From Gnetum montanum (Eukaryota; Streptophyta; Gnetopsida; Gnetales; Gnetaceae): a stretch of 51,343 nucleotides of DNA. The notes beneath the pieces are model-generated. The model was given only the letters and a program-made list of their open reading frames with translations. It did no database searches and was not told the DNA's origin. Each line of letters starts with the position of its first letter. Position 1 is the stretch's first letter. This document shows positions 23,700-34,139 of this stretch, in pieces. The position numbers were made by a program, and so were the translations under genes. The DNA lies in NCBI GenBank assembly GCA_015680685.1, contig MNCI01034649.1, positions 14,335 to 65,677 on the forward strand. Reading direction: 5' to 3'.

Positions 23700-25950
23700 T
23701 TTCAAGGGTGGTTTTTGTCAAAAATAAAGTTTTTTTGGGCATCCACGTTGAAGATATGCTAGCTAGCATGGGTAGGATGATCCCTAGAATGGATCAAATA
23801 GTAAAGTAATTTTCTAGATTTACTTTGATTAGTTCTCAAGTCTTGTTGTCCTATATGATCAATGCAAGGTGTTGGGGAAGAAATGTCTTTGATTTTGGCA
23901 TTGATTTCAACCTCTGGAAGTTACCATTGAAGCATGGCACTGAAATCCACACTAAGCAATGTTAGCCAACATGGCTTCAACATGGATACTAAGGAAAATT
24001 AAATTTATGACATCTAGAGGATCAAAATTGGTGTTCCATGTTCTTCCTAGGGTTGCACAGGGTTACCATGGTTGAAATTGATTACTTTGAAGGTAAAAAC
24101 ATGCAAAAAAGTAGACTTTAAAGTCATATCCCTCAAAGCCATGTTGGCCATTGTGGATGATGGGGTCTCAACATGGCTAGCCTAGTTTGAATGATTACAA
24201 GATCAAATTGTAGTTGAATCCAAGGTTTATAGTTGTGTGCTCACCAATCAAGTTTTGAGGCCATTTTGAGAATGTTATGTAGGTAGAACCTTATTAGGGA
24301 TCTCGTGCATGTTGGGCCCACATTGGCCAACATGGCTCTAGTACTTATTACCATGGGTGGATTTTCTTCTTGATTCTAGAATGGCTTTAGAGGTTAGTTA
24401 ATCACATTATCAAGATTCTAGGGTTGCTAGTAATGATATTCAAGGTTTTGACTTAAGATTATCCATGTTGAATGGTCATTTGGATTGCTAGATGATTATA
24501 CCTCCCTTAACCACACTCGCTAGCATTTCTTGAATCTAGATGAGGGGGTCTAATGAGTTTTAATGATCAAAATAAGATTTAATGATTGTCAGTTTAAGGT
24601 TTTAAGGTTCTAGGTGCTATTGGATTAGGTTTTTGGCTTTTGGATATGTCAAAGTGTTGTCAAAAGTGGTAAGATCCTTATCCACATTTAAGCCATGCTT
24701 CCCAACATGATTCTACCCTCCCTTAGTGTGGATACCTTGGAATGTTTGCTTCTAGTGGGTTTTGGCATCAAATTAACCAATAATTTGAGCTCCCAAGGTT
24801 GAAAATGTTGATAGTTGATATTTGACACCAAAATTGAACATTTTGAAGGCTATTTGATATTTTCTAGAGTCATCCCCCCTAAGCCATGTTGGCAAGGATG
24901 GATCTAGCATGGACAAATAGGGGATGGTATCTTTTAGCTTTTTTTATGTTTATTCTTTGGTGTCTAATGGATTTAGAATGCTTTGGTAGGGTTTTATGTT
25001 CATAGGGGTATGATTTAAGGCTATTTTAGGCTATGCATTGGATTTTATAGGCTACCCCAAGGTACCCATGCTAGATCCACAATAGCTAGTATTAGTGTGT
25101 GGTTTCCTAATGTGGGATGGTGTTAGGCATGCATTTTGACCAATATTTTGTCAATTCTTGGCTACTAAAGGCTAAAGAGAGGTGTAGAAGTCAAGGGAGT
25201 AAGTTCTAAGACTATTTTGGGGTATTAATGGGTCTTTGAAAGTCACACCTAGGGCACCCACATTGGCCAGTGTGGGTGGAGTGCTTGTCAATGTGAGAAA
25301 GATGGAAGGCATGCAATTGGACTTGTTATTTGTTGATTTTTTGGCTACTAGAGGCTAAAAAGGGATGTTAAGGTTCAAATGTGATGCCTAGGTGGTCAAT
25401 TGTGATACTTTAAGTTTATATCCTACATATCCATGCTAGGATCATGCTAGCCAACATTGATGGAGTCCCCCCAATGTTACACCACTAAATCCCAAGGCTT
25501 TTATTACTTTCAAGTAACTTCAATAAGGTTTCAAAGCTATCAAGGCTTCCACTAGATTTTTAGGCTTTGTTGGTCAATTATGGGGTTGAATCAAGGTTTG
25601 ATTAATGACTGTGAGTGTTATGCCCCTTTGAACAATGCTAGATAGCATGGATGAGGTCTTGCCTAGTGTAGTTTCCTAAAGTGATAAGTTGCATGGCAGG
25701 TTTCAACCACTACCAAGGCTTGGTGTTTGGTGATGTTAACTTGAGTTGCTAAATATGGCATTGGGGTTAAGGTTTTCATGGTTCTACACATGGGATGGTA
25801 GGACCCATGCTAGATCCACACTACCTAGAATGAACAAGGGGTACATGAGGTTGAAAGAGGCTTTATGGGTTTCAAGTGTGTTAAACCACAACATAGAGGA
25901 GATTTTTAGGCTTAAAACACAGTTTGCTTGGGAAACACCTAGTGGGGTCC
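23700..25950. repeat. ~185-bp tandem array, about twelve degenerate copies
   Basis: A core built from 'ccatgctagatcca' and 'atgttggccaacatgg' variants recurs near 23750, 23960, 24150, 24320, 24510, 24695, 24890, 25075, 25265, 25440, 25635 and 25805: mean spacing about 187 bp. Many units also carry 'ggctactagaggctaaa'-like text. Copies are strongly diverged. No shared coding frame; the 86-residue frame at 25746 is accidental. Confidence 0.75.
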
Positions 25951-26294
25951 ACCTAGATTCAAATTTTAAAATTTTTTTCAACTTCCATCATCCTACCATT
26001 ATTTGAACTTTTTCCACTCTGCACTATTCATGCACCATTATTTTCAATACAAGAATTTGACAATGGGGGTTGTAAAGGGGGTGCCTTGTTAAAGATTGGT
26101 TTTTATTGATGTTTTGGCTAAAATCACTTGCCCAAATCATTTTATTAATTTAAGTGCATTAGAGAATAGCTCTAATAGAGATTTTTAATTGAATTCCTTC
26201 CATATCCATGGTTGTTCATCCAAGTTCCACTAAGAACAACGTTTCCACTAAGATTTTTGGAGATTTCTAGAGATTTTCAGCACTTTCCACCATC
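25951..26294. other. Spacer or 5' flank of the E3 antisense gene
   Basis: No gene or clear repeat. It contains 'gggggttgtaaagggggtgc' near 26064. Promoter elements cannot be assigned. Confidence 0.35.
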
Positions 26295-28001
26295 ATGTCA
26301 AAGAGGAAGGCCATCAACAACAAGAGCCATACCATTGAAGATGCTAATATAGTTTTAAATGGTACCTTTCATCTTCTTTGGCCCATGATTGGACAAGGAT
26401 CTACAACAATCACTTGGAAGTGTATCATTCTTGGACATTTTTCATATGTTTTTTGAGTGTTTTTGTTGTTTTCGTAGTCTGGTAGTTGGATGGGTTTCTA
26501 TATCTAGAATGTTTTGTTGTAAAATTAAATATTGAAAAATTTTATGTTGTTTGTATGTGGGATTTATCTATTTTTGATGTTTATTTTTCATTTGGATTTG
26601 GTTTTATAAGGTTACAAATTTTTTTTTAGTAAATTTTGTCTTTATGCTATTTTAATTAAAAAAGCAACAATACTTTCATATTTTATATTATGAAAATGGT
26701 TAGGAACTATTAATTCTTAGTTCCATAAGGTTATTATTCTATGTTCAATAGTTAGAATGGTGGTTTAACTACTAGATTCAAGATCATAGATAATTCTCTA
26801 TGAATTGTTTTGTCAGCCATCTCATAGTAGTGTTCCTATTTTTACTATTTTTTATGGTACATTGGGTAATTTTTATGTAAACAAAAGGCTACTAATTTGG
26901 TATTTTTAAAGTTATTGGTTTTTATTTTTAGGTTTATATTTTTAAAATTATATGTTTTTATGAAATTTGGACTTATGTTTATTTTTTGGTGAATTTTTTG
27001 ATCAGCTAGTATAGGTGTGTTTCCATGTCATTTTTAAGTTTTCATACCAATTCACAAACTTGTTTCTATACAAATGGCAAGAATTTTCTTTGTTTTTAAG
27101 TAGTGAATTTATAATTCTTAGTTTAAACTTTATAATGGTCTATAAATCAATTCATTTAGAGTTATGGTTTATTTTTAATTATTTTTCTCATGAGGTCACA
27201 TGAATTAAGGTTTTTTTTGCTATAGTGGTTTTATCTCTATGAAGATGGATAACATTGGCATGATGGATGATTTTTCCCATTAATATCCCATGTTTCTAGA
27301 AATACTAGGGGATGTTAGAAATGGTTTAGAGTTGATTCCATTCATGTTAAAATTTTTTTTTTTATATTTTTTACCAATAATTTCATATGACCATTTTCTT
27401 CAGTTTTGGTGTGGTTGTATGATTTTTGATTAAACTTGTTCACAGTTTTGCATCTTGTTCTAAATTGGTTTTAAGTTTGTGATAATAATGTAAATGCTTT
27501 TGTATAGTAATAATAATTTTTAATGTTTTTCTAGGCTTTTTGAAATTTTTTCTTTGAATTTTGAAAGGAATTTAAACTATCCCTCCTAGAGTTTTTAGTA
27601 TTGGTAATTTCACCATTAACTAGGATGCTTGGAAAATTTCTTATGAAACTCAAAGTTATGTGTGATTGTAGTTATATTTGGACATAGTCATGGTCATTTC
27701 TAGTTTTTTTTTCTAAGTGTTTAAAATATGATTTTAATAATATGTGTTTCTTCCATGCAGGGCCTTCCTTAAGCTCATCCTCGTGGTGGTTGAGCTGGTA
27801 GGAATACTCTGTTGTATCCACTTCTCCAAGGCTAGCACTCCTTCCATTGACATGGTTGTAGAGTAGGGTTCATTGTGGTTCTGTTCAAAGGAAAGGAAGT
27901 TCCTTACCTACCTCTTACAAAACTTTAGTGTGATGATGTGGTCACACTTTTCTATGTATATGGTCGATGCCATTGTGAAGACCTTACTACCTCGGTCCTC
28001 T

Positions 28002-28006
28002 AATCC
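28002..28006. repeat. E2 target-site duplication, left copy (AATCC)
   Basis: AATCC before the left LTR; AATCT follows the right LTR at 37161-37165. One C/T difference, consistent with age. Confidence 0.75.
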
Positions 28007-28514
28007 TGTGACATCTTGTTCTTGGATGTTGTAAAAACGAAAACACTTATTTATTACATTCACTATTTTTATGGATAATATACTAAGATATTATAAATAC
28101 TTAAATAATGAATAAACTATCAAATAAATAATTGACACTGGAGAATTAAGCAACGAAAATGGAAAAATTATATCAAAGGAAGAGAGTACTGTAACACACC
28201 TTTGGGTTGTCTTCCTATGCCACTTAAGCCTTAGAGGCAATCCAAAACTACCACCAAGGTTAGGCTATTCCACCAAAGGGGTGATCAATTTATTTTTGTC
28301 CTACTTTACCTAGCTCCCATTACTTACATTTTCCAACTCTGCAACTCCATGTTTAGCTCAACCTCTAACCCTGGCCTTAAATGGCATAGGTTAAACTCTT
28401 TCCCAAGGGATACATGAATAATTGTAAACCCTCATAATAATTTGTCCCTTCATTAGAATGTTAACTACATTTTATATAATTTTTTCCATCCTTAACAAGG
28501 GATGGGATGTTACA
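28007..28514 (-). repeat. E2 3' LTR (508 bp)
   Basis: Aligns over its length with 36652-37160; shared blocks include 'ccacttaagccttagagg' and 'cccaagggatacatg'. The ends form TGTGACAT...ATGTTACA. Confidence 0.9.
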
Positions 28515-28528
28515 ATCTAACCCCCTTA
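28515..28528 (-). other. E2 polypurine tract
   Basis: On - the sequence before the 3' LTR reads TAAGGGGGTTAGAT, adjacent to TGTAAC. Position fits; two T residues interrupt the purines. Confidence 0.55.
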
Positions 28529-28729
28529 AATATCTAGCTCATCCTCGAGCGCTTGCTCTATGTCTAGCTACTTAGTTGTTGCTTCATTGTTATGCTTCTC
28601 AGCTTCAGTTCCTTTATTTTTCTCATTATCATCTATACAAATAAAAGATCAAAAATTATAAACATAATTTATTACATCCATAAAAAATACAATTTATCAT
28701 TCAATATCATGATCTTCAAAAAGTTGAGG

Positions 28730-29349
28730 ATAAATATTTAAAATAAACTTCCTATTTTCCAAATTTTATTGATTATAATTTGACTATCGAACAAGTACTT
28801 CACTAATAGTTTTATTTTGTAATTTCTTATTCATTAGTTCTTAATAGCGATTGGTTTAACTTCAAAGCTAGTATTTGATTGTAATGGCAAAGTATTCCAA
28901 TCTAACACATATGGTAAATCATTTTCATGAACTTTCTTTAGAAAACTCACATGAAAAATTGGATGAATTTTTAAGGTTTTTGGAAGATTCAATCAATATG
29001 TTACTTCACCAATTCTTTCAGAAATTTCAAAAGGTCCACAAAATCTAGGTGCCAATTTTGTATATTTTCCTAGTTTAAGTGAACTTCTGGTAGGTTTTAC
29101 TCTCAATAATACTTGATCACCTACTTGGAATTATTTTCTTAGTCAATGTTAATCTACATATCCTTTATATTTATCTTGGGTATCTTGAAAATTTTGTTTA
29201 ACCCTTATGACAATGCTTTCCATTATTTTCATTTCTTATTCCTTCCATTTCAATTTTAAGGTTGGGTCTGCTCAGGTTAATGATGTATGAAAATTACTTC
29301 CATATACTACTTTGAATGGTGTTTGATGGATGGAACCTTGGATCTATTT
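28730..29349 (-). pseudogene. E2 integrase C-terminus and chromodomain remnant
   Basis: From 29349 downward on -: HQTPFKVVYGSNFH (end of the integrase core region), then FQVGDQVLLRVKP, GKYTKLAPRFCGPFEI and NLPKTLKIHPIFHVSFLK, a typical gypsy integrase C-terminal module. After several stops and a frame change, LQNKTISEVLVR near 28830 and NLENRKFILNIYPQLF resemble a chromodomain, which in chromoviruses binds histone marks and directs insertion. The zinc finger and DDE core are missing. Confidence 0.7.
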
Positions 29350-30344
29350 TTAATACAAACCTTTTTACACAAAGATAATGGATCGAAACTTTTAAAGCAT
29401 GAACAATTGCTAATAAATCTAAATCATGGATTGACTAATTTACCTCAACTCCTCATAATTTATGAGATTCATAACATACCACTTTATCTTCTTGCAAAAG
29501 AATTACATCAAGTCGTATTTCATAGGCATTCCTGGATACTTCAAATGGAAATTCTTCATATGAAATTCTCAAAATAGGTATTATTGTAAGGAGAATCTTT
29601 AATACAAGAAAAGATTCCCTACATTTTTCATCAAATTTGAACAAACATTTCTCTTGTAAAAGGTTAGTCAATGGGGCTATCAAGGTAGAATAATCTTTAA
29701 TGAAACATCAATAAAAACTAGCTAGACCTAAGAAACTATGAACTATTGTAACATTTTTTAATTTAGAGCAATCTCAGGTGACACTAATTTTGGCTAGATA
29801 TACTTGCAATACTTTCTTAGAAACTATATTTCCTAAGTATGAAGCTTCTTCCTTAAAGAGTTCACATTTACTCAATTTAGCTTTTAATTGATGTTCTTTA
29901 AGAATTTCCATTATAGTTTTCAAATGTTTAATATGTTCTTCTATTAACTTAGAATAAACAAGTATATCATCCATAAATACTATAACAAATTGATCTAAAT
30001 ATTCATGGAAAATATTATTCATTAATGCCATGAATGTTGTAGGTGCATTAGTTAATACAAATAGCATCACAATGAATTTTTATAACCCATATTTGGTTCT
30101 AAATGTAGTTTTCTCAATATCGTTTTCATTAATCCTTATTTGATGATAACTTGATTTTAAATAAATTTTTAAGAAATAAAATGCACCTATAAGTTGATCA
30201 AATAAATCATTGATTCTAGATAAAAGATAAGTATTTTTCATCATCACTTTATTCAATGCTCTATAATCAATGCATAATCTTATTCTACCATCTTTCTTTT
30301 CAACGAATAAAATTGGTGCACCCCAAGGTAATACGCTAGGTCAA
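29350..30344 (-). pseudogene. E2 reverse transcriptase and partial RNase H
   Basis: Follows the protease frame after a stop at about 30340. RT blocks on -: [39 protein letters not shown], and catalytic FVIVFMDDILVYSK near 29960 with the FMDD-type core intact. Then KHLKTIMEILKEHQLKAKLS, stops, and RNase H starting FEVSRNAYEIRLDVILLQE near 29540. RNase H runs to SIHDLDLLAIVHAL and then FVLKIDP, where it is joined by deletion to integrase C-terminal sequence near 29345. Several Asp positions typical of RNase H are changed. Confidence 0.85.
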
Positions 30345-31111
30345 ATTTTTTCTTCTTCTAATAATTGCTCTAATTGTACTTTTAATTCTCTTAATGCTGA
30401 AGTAAAAAATCTATAAGGAGCTTTTGAGATAGGTTGTGTAGTAGGAAAAATATCAATGGCATGCTCAATAGTTCTGTTTGAAAGTAGTTCTCTAGTTTCA
30501 CCAAATACTAAATCTTTATATTCCTTAAATTCATTCTGGATCTCAACACTTGAAAAGTTTTGAGGCTGGGTTACTTTAACAACCAACATTGTAGCACCTT
30601 TTTTGACTAATCTTTTGGCTTGCTTAATAGTTACCATATGAATTTTATTTGCTATTCCTACCCTCATTAGAACCCTGACTCTATTAGTGGTTGGGACTTC
30701 TAAAATACAAGTTTCAAAATGGGTAGTAACATCAAATTTTTGTAGGAAAGACATTCCTACAATTGCATCAACATCACCTAGTTCAAACTGAGAAAATTGA
30801 TCAATGAAAGGCATGTTTGGAAAGGTAAAGTTAATTTCTCCATACTTGATATGCTTGCTAACAGTTGTTCCATCTGCTAGTTCTATCTTAATAATTTTCT
30901 TGAAAGGTAAACTTAATTTTAATAAATTAATTAACTTTGGAGAAATAAAGTTATCACCAGCACCACTATCAATCAAAATTTTAATTTTTTTACCTTCAAT
31001 TGAACCTTCAAAAATCAATAAAGAAAATTGAGATTTATGCAAACCTAATTTAGTTGATGTAGATATCTTCTTCACTATTATGGTAGTGGTTGGATTTTTC
31101 TCAGTGATCAT
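30345..31111 (-). pseudogene. E2 protease and RT N-terminal linker, longest open segment of E2
   Basis: 256 codons open on -. KKIKILIDSGAGDNFIS carries the retropepsin active site DSG. ADGTTVSKHIKYGEI and DAIVGMSFLQKFDVT match the rest of the fold. The linker follows, ending SKAPYRFFTSALRELKVQL and LEEEKI, the standard lead into RT. No stops, in contrast to the rest of the element, but the flanking parts are broken. It would process the polyprotein. Confidence 0.88.
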
Positions 31112-31119
31112 GTTTCGAT

Positions 31120-32330
31120 TGGTTTTCTGATTTCTAATTTGGTTGGTCTTATATATTTTTACTCAAAATTTTGAGTAGTCTCATTTGAAATGATCTTCTC
31201 CACAAATAAAACATCTAGATGTTGTTCAAGCGTTTTTTTGGTTGGACTCTCTTCTACCATTGCTTGTGGAAAAGTAGTTTGTTGAAGAGTTATTTTTTGA
31301 ATGTAACTTGTATCTAATTTTATTCTTCATAATCCTTAGTAATTCTATATTCTTCATCAATGATTTAAGGATTATGGGCTCATGTTTGGGGATGTACTTG
31401 AGCATGTAGTCCTCCAATAAATTTTGAAGATAATTTTCCCTCATCCCAATGACTTACATATCAAGAAAGATTACAAAATTCCTTGTAGTAATCATCTACA
31501 ATTCACCTTCCCAATCTTAAGGAATCAAATCTCATTTTGTGCTCTTTAAGAAAAGAATCAAGAAGAAATTTCTATTCAAAATATCAACAAAAATTAAGCC
31601 AATTTGTAATCAAACCTTGAGATCATAGTTCATTTGGTCATGTTTCCATAAGTTGTCTTAAATACAAGGAGATAACTTCTAAACGTTCATAGCTTGACAA
31701 ATTCAACATATTGAAGTAATTTTTCATTGTATCAAGCTAATCCTTTGGCTTAGCACTAGATCTAGGGGCTTCATCATAATGATCTAATCTTACTTTCTAA
31801 GCATGAACTTGTGTCAATGATTCTCTGAGTGGATTAAGTTAGTTCCCATATCCCTCACCTTTGGTTTCAATTCTATGGCCTACAGGAGGAATTTTAGTAT
31901 CCTATCCACTACTAGGTAGAGGTTGTGTTTGGTGTGGATCCTTAGGAGGGAGTTGATCCTAGTCTTGATGTTGTTCCCTAGGTAGACTATTGGTAGGGTT
32001 TGAAGGCTAAATAAGATGGTTGGTTAATTGTGTGATGGAGTTTGTAAAGGAATCCATCTTTCCTTGCATGTCTAAACATTTATCTTCCAAATTTTGGGAC
32101 AATTTCCTAATTATCTTAGAGATATTTTACATCTCTATCTTGTACCCTTAGCTTAAGTGATGAAGTTCTTTTTGAACATCCTTGATCTCATTAATTTTAC
32201 CTTCTATGGCATTCATCCAATCATTGAATTAGGCTTCCATTTCTCTTCAGTCTATTCCTTGAATTATGAACATCAGTAAGTTGAAGAAATTAGTTATGTT
32301 AATAATCCTTAGCCTCTATGACCCTTTTTA
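31120..32330 (-). pseudogene. gag: E2 gag with zinc knuckle, disrupted
   Basis: On -: an N-terminal helical part, then a retrotransposon gag domain near 31800-31380 (MKNYFNMLNLSSYERLEVIS, LDSFLKEHKMRFDSLRL, DDYYKEFCNLS, GKLSSKFIGGLHAQV). A knuckle near 31190 reads CFICGEDHFK-stop-DY: the first two Cys and the His are kept and the final Cys is Tyr. Multiple stops and at least one frame change. Confidence 0.75.
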
Positions 32331-32829
32331 TTGGATTCAAAATTATTTATTCAATTGTTAAGGAAGTCAAAACTATTATGGATTTCTCACTGAGTACTAA
32401 ATATTAATTATTTTTGGGACCTAAAAAATGAAATAAATGCTAGTTTTTGTAATTCAAAAGCTAAATCTAACCATTGTATTGATTCCAGAAGGTTCAAATT
32501 AATTAAAATCAATTTTTTTTGGTTGAAAATAGACTCTAGATGAAAAAGTTATAGTCGGTTTAAGTTATGAAATTTCACGTATTCTAAGACTTCCTGAGAT
32601 GTCACCCATCCTAGTTCTACTCCAAGATGTGCATGATTAATGACAAAATGTTTTATTTATCTTGCTAGTATAGCACTAATTTAAATTTTTGTAAACTGAC
32701 ACGCACCAATTTTTTTTCAAACATTTTCACCAACTGATAGGAATTTCAAAATTCTCGTCAATTGTACAAAAGTTTAATTTTTCTATAAATTGACAAATGA
32801 TCAATTCTAGGGTCCATGTGGTGGCAAGA

Positions 32830-33130
32830 AGGTGATGATGGGCACCACATGAGGTAGTGATGAATGGCACAGAAGGTGTTGATGAGAAACACAAAAGGTG
32901 GTGATAGGCAACGTAGAAGGTGGTGATGGGTGGTGTTAGAGAAAGTGATGGATGATGTAGGAGGTAGAGATGGGTGGTGCAGGAAGCAATGATTGGTAAC
33001 TCAAGAGGTAGTGATGGACAACATGAGAGGTAGTGATGGACGGTGTGGGAGGTAGTGATGGACGGTGTGGGAGGTAGTGATGGGCAATGAAGAGAAGGCA
33101 GTGATGATGATGGAGAGAAGGTGGTGATGG
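32830..33130. repeat. 22-bp minisatellite, about thirteen copies
   Basis: Unit 'ggtagtgatggacggtgtgg' plus 'ga' repeats head to tail with substitutions but constant 22-bp length. Near-identical neighbouring units occur around 33028-33090. The opposite strand reads as His/Ser/Pro/Thr-rich frames, which are by-products. Confidence 0.85.
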
Positions 33131-33738
33131 CATCCATAGTTGTAGGTGAGGCACAATTGCAAGGGATGCACAATTGTAGCCAATGGTACTGCTACATGGT
33201 GTAGGATAGTAGGATCATGTAGTGTAGGATGGTAGGTTGGATGATAGTGGTAGAGCTACAAGAGACAATGATGGTGATAGAAGATAGCGGTGGTAGTAAC
33301 TGCGCAAGAGACAACAACACTGACAGTGATAGACGATGATCGAGATGTGACAGGTAACGAATGGTAGTGCAAGCAACGTGAGTGAACTAGGTGGTCAGTG
33401 ATATTAGGGATATGCAAGTGCAGGTTTTCTTTTTTGCCCCTTTTGGTGGATAGACCCAAGGGCTAGACTTATGAACCATGGCCTTGCAGCTAGCTACAAC
33501 TAATCTTAGCCTTGCCAAGACTGGCCGCAGCCTTGCCATGGCTAGTTGCAATTGGCCATAGGCCTTGGCATAGCCTAGCCACAAGACCTATCATTTTTTT
33601 AATATATATTTAGATATATATATATTATATTCTTTTATAATGATCGAGGCTTAGGTTTGAACCCATGACCTCTTGTTTAAAAAAAATTAATTAAAGAAAT
33701 TTTTTTTAAAAAAAATCTTTTTAATAAAGATAATATAT
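33131..33738. other. Low-complexity and unclassified sequence before the assembly gap
   Basis: Includes 'ggtagt'-rich repeats to about 33360, a 'gccttgcca'-rich stretch at 33480-33590 and AT-rich sequence at 33595-33738. No gene supported. Confidence 0.4.
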
Positions 33739-33819
33739 NNNNNNNNNNNNNNNNNNNNNNNNNNNNNNNNNNNNNNNNNNNNNNNNNNNNNNNNNNNNNN
33801 NNNNNNNNNNNNNNNNNNN
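33739..33819. other. Assembly gap, 81 N
   Basis: Unresolved bases. The flanking A/T runs suggest a hard-to-assemble low-complexity site. The true length is unknown. Confidence 0.95.
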
Positions 33820-34139
33820 CTACATGTGAATTGAGAATGATCATATCTTTCAAATTGTAAGTCATATTTTGATGAAATTACTAGCATTGGAATTGTATGA
33901 GAGAGTACTTTGAGTTAAACTTTAGAGAATTCCACTTTAGTGAACCTAAAACTTATAAAATTCAAAAAAATGGATGTTAACTTTTAAAACAAAAAGTAAA
34001 AGTTATCTTTTTCTTCAAAAAAAATGCATACATTAACTTTTATTAAATCTTTGGTTATCTTAAGTTATAGTTTCTCTTGGATTTTTTCTATAATTTCTAC
34101 TATTGTATTATAAATATGAGAAGTAGGATTATTTACTCA

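Noticed and set aside
32727-33183. Three overlapping - strand open frames rich in His, Ser, Pro and Thr
   Set aside because: They are translations of the 22-bp minisatellite in different frames.
33645-33680. tRNA or SINE B-box-like 'ggtttgaacccatgacctc'
   Set aside because: No A-box, no cloverleaf and no poly(A) tail could be placed; too short to call a SINE.
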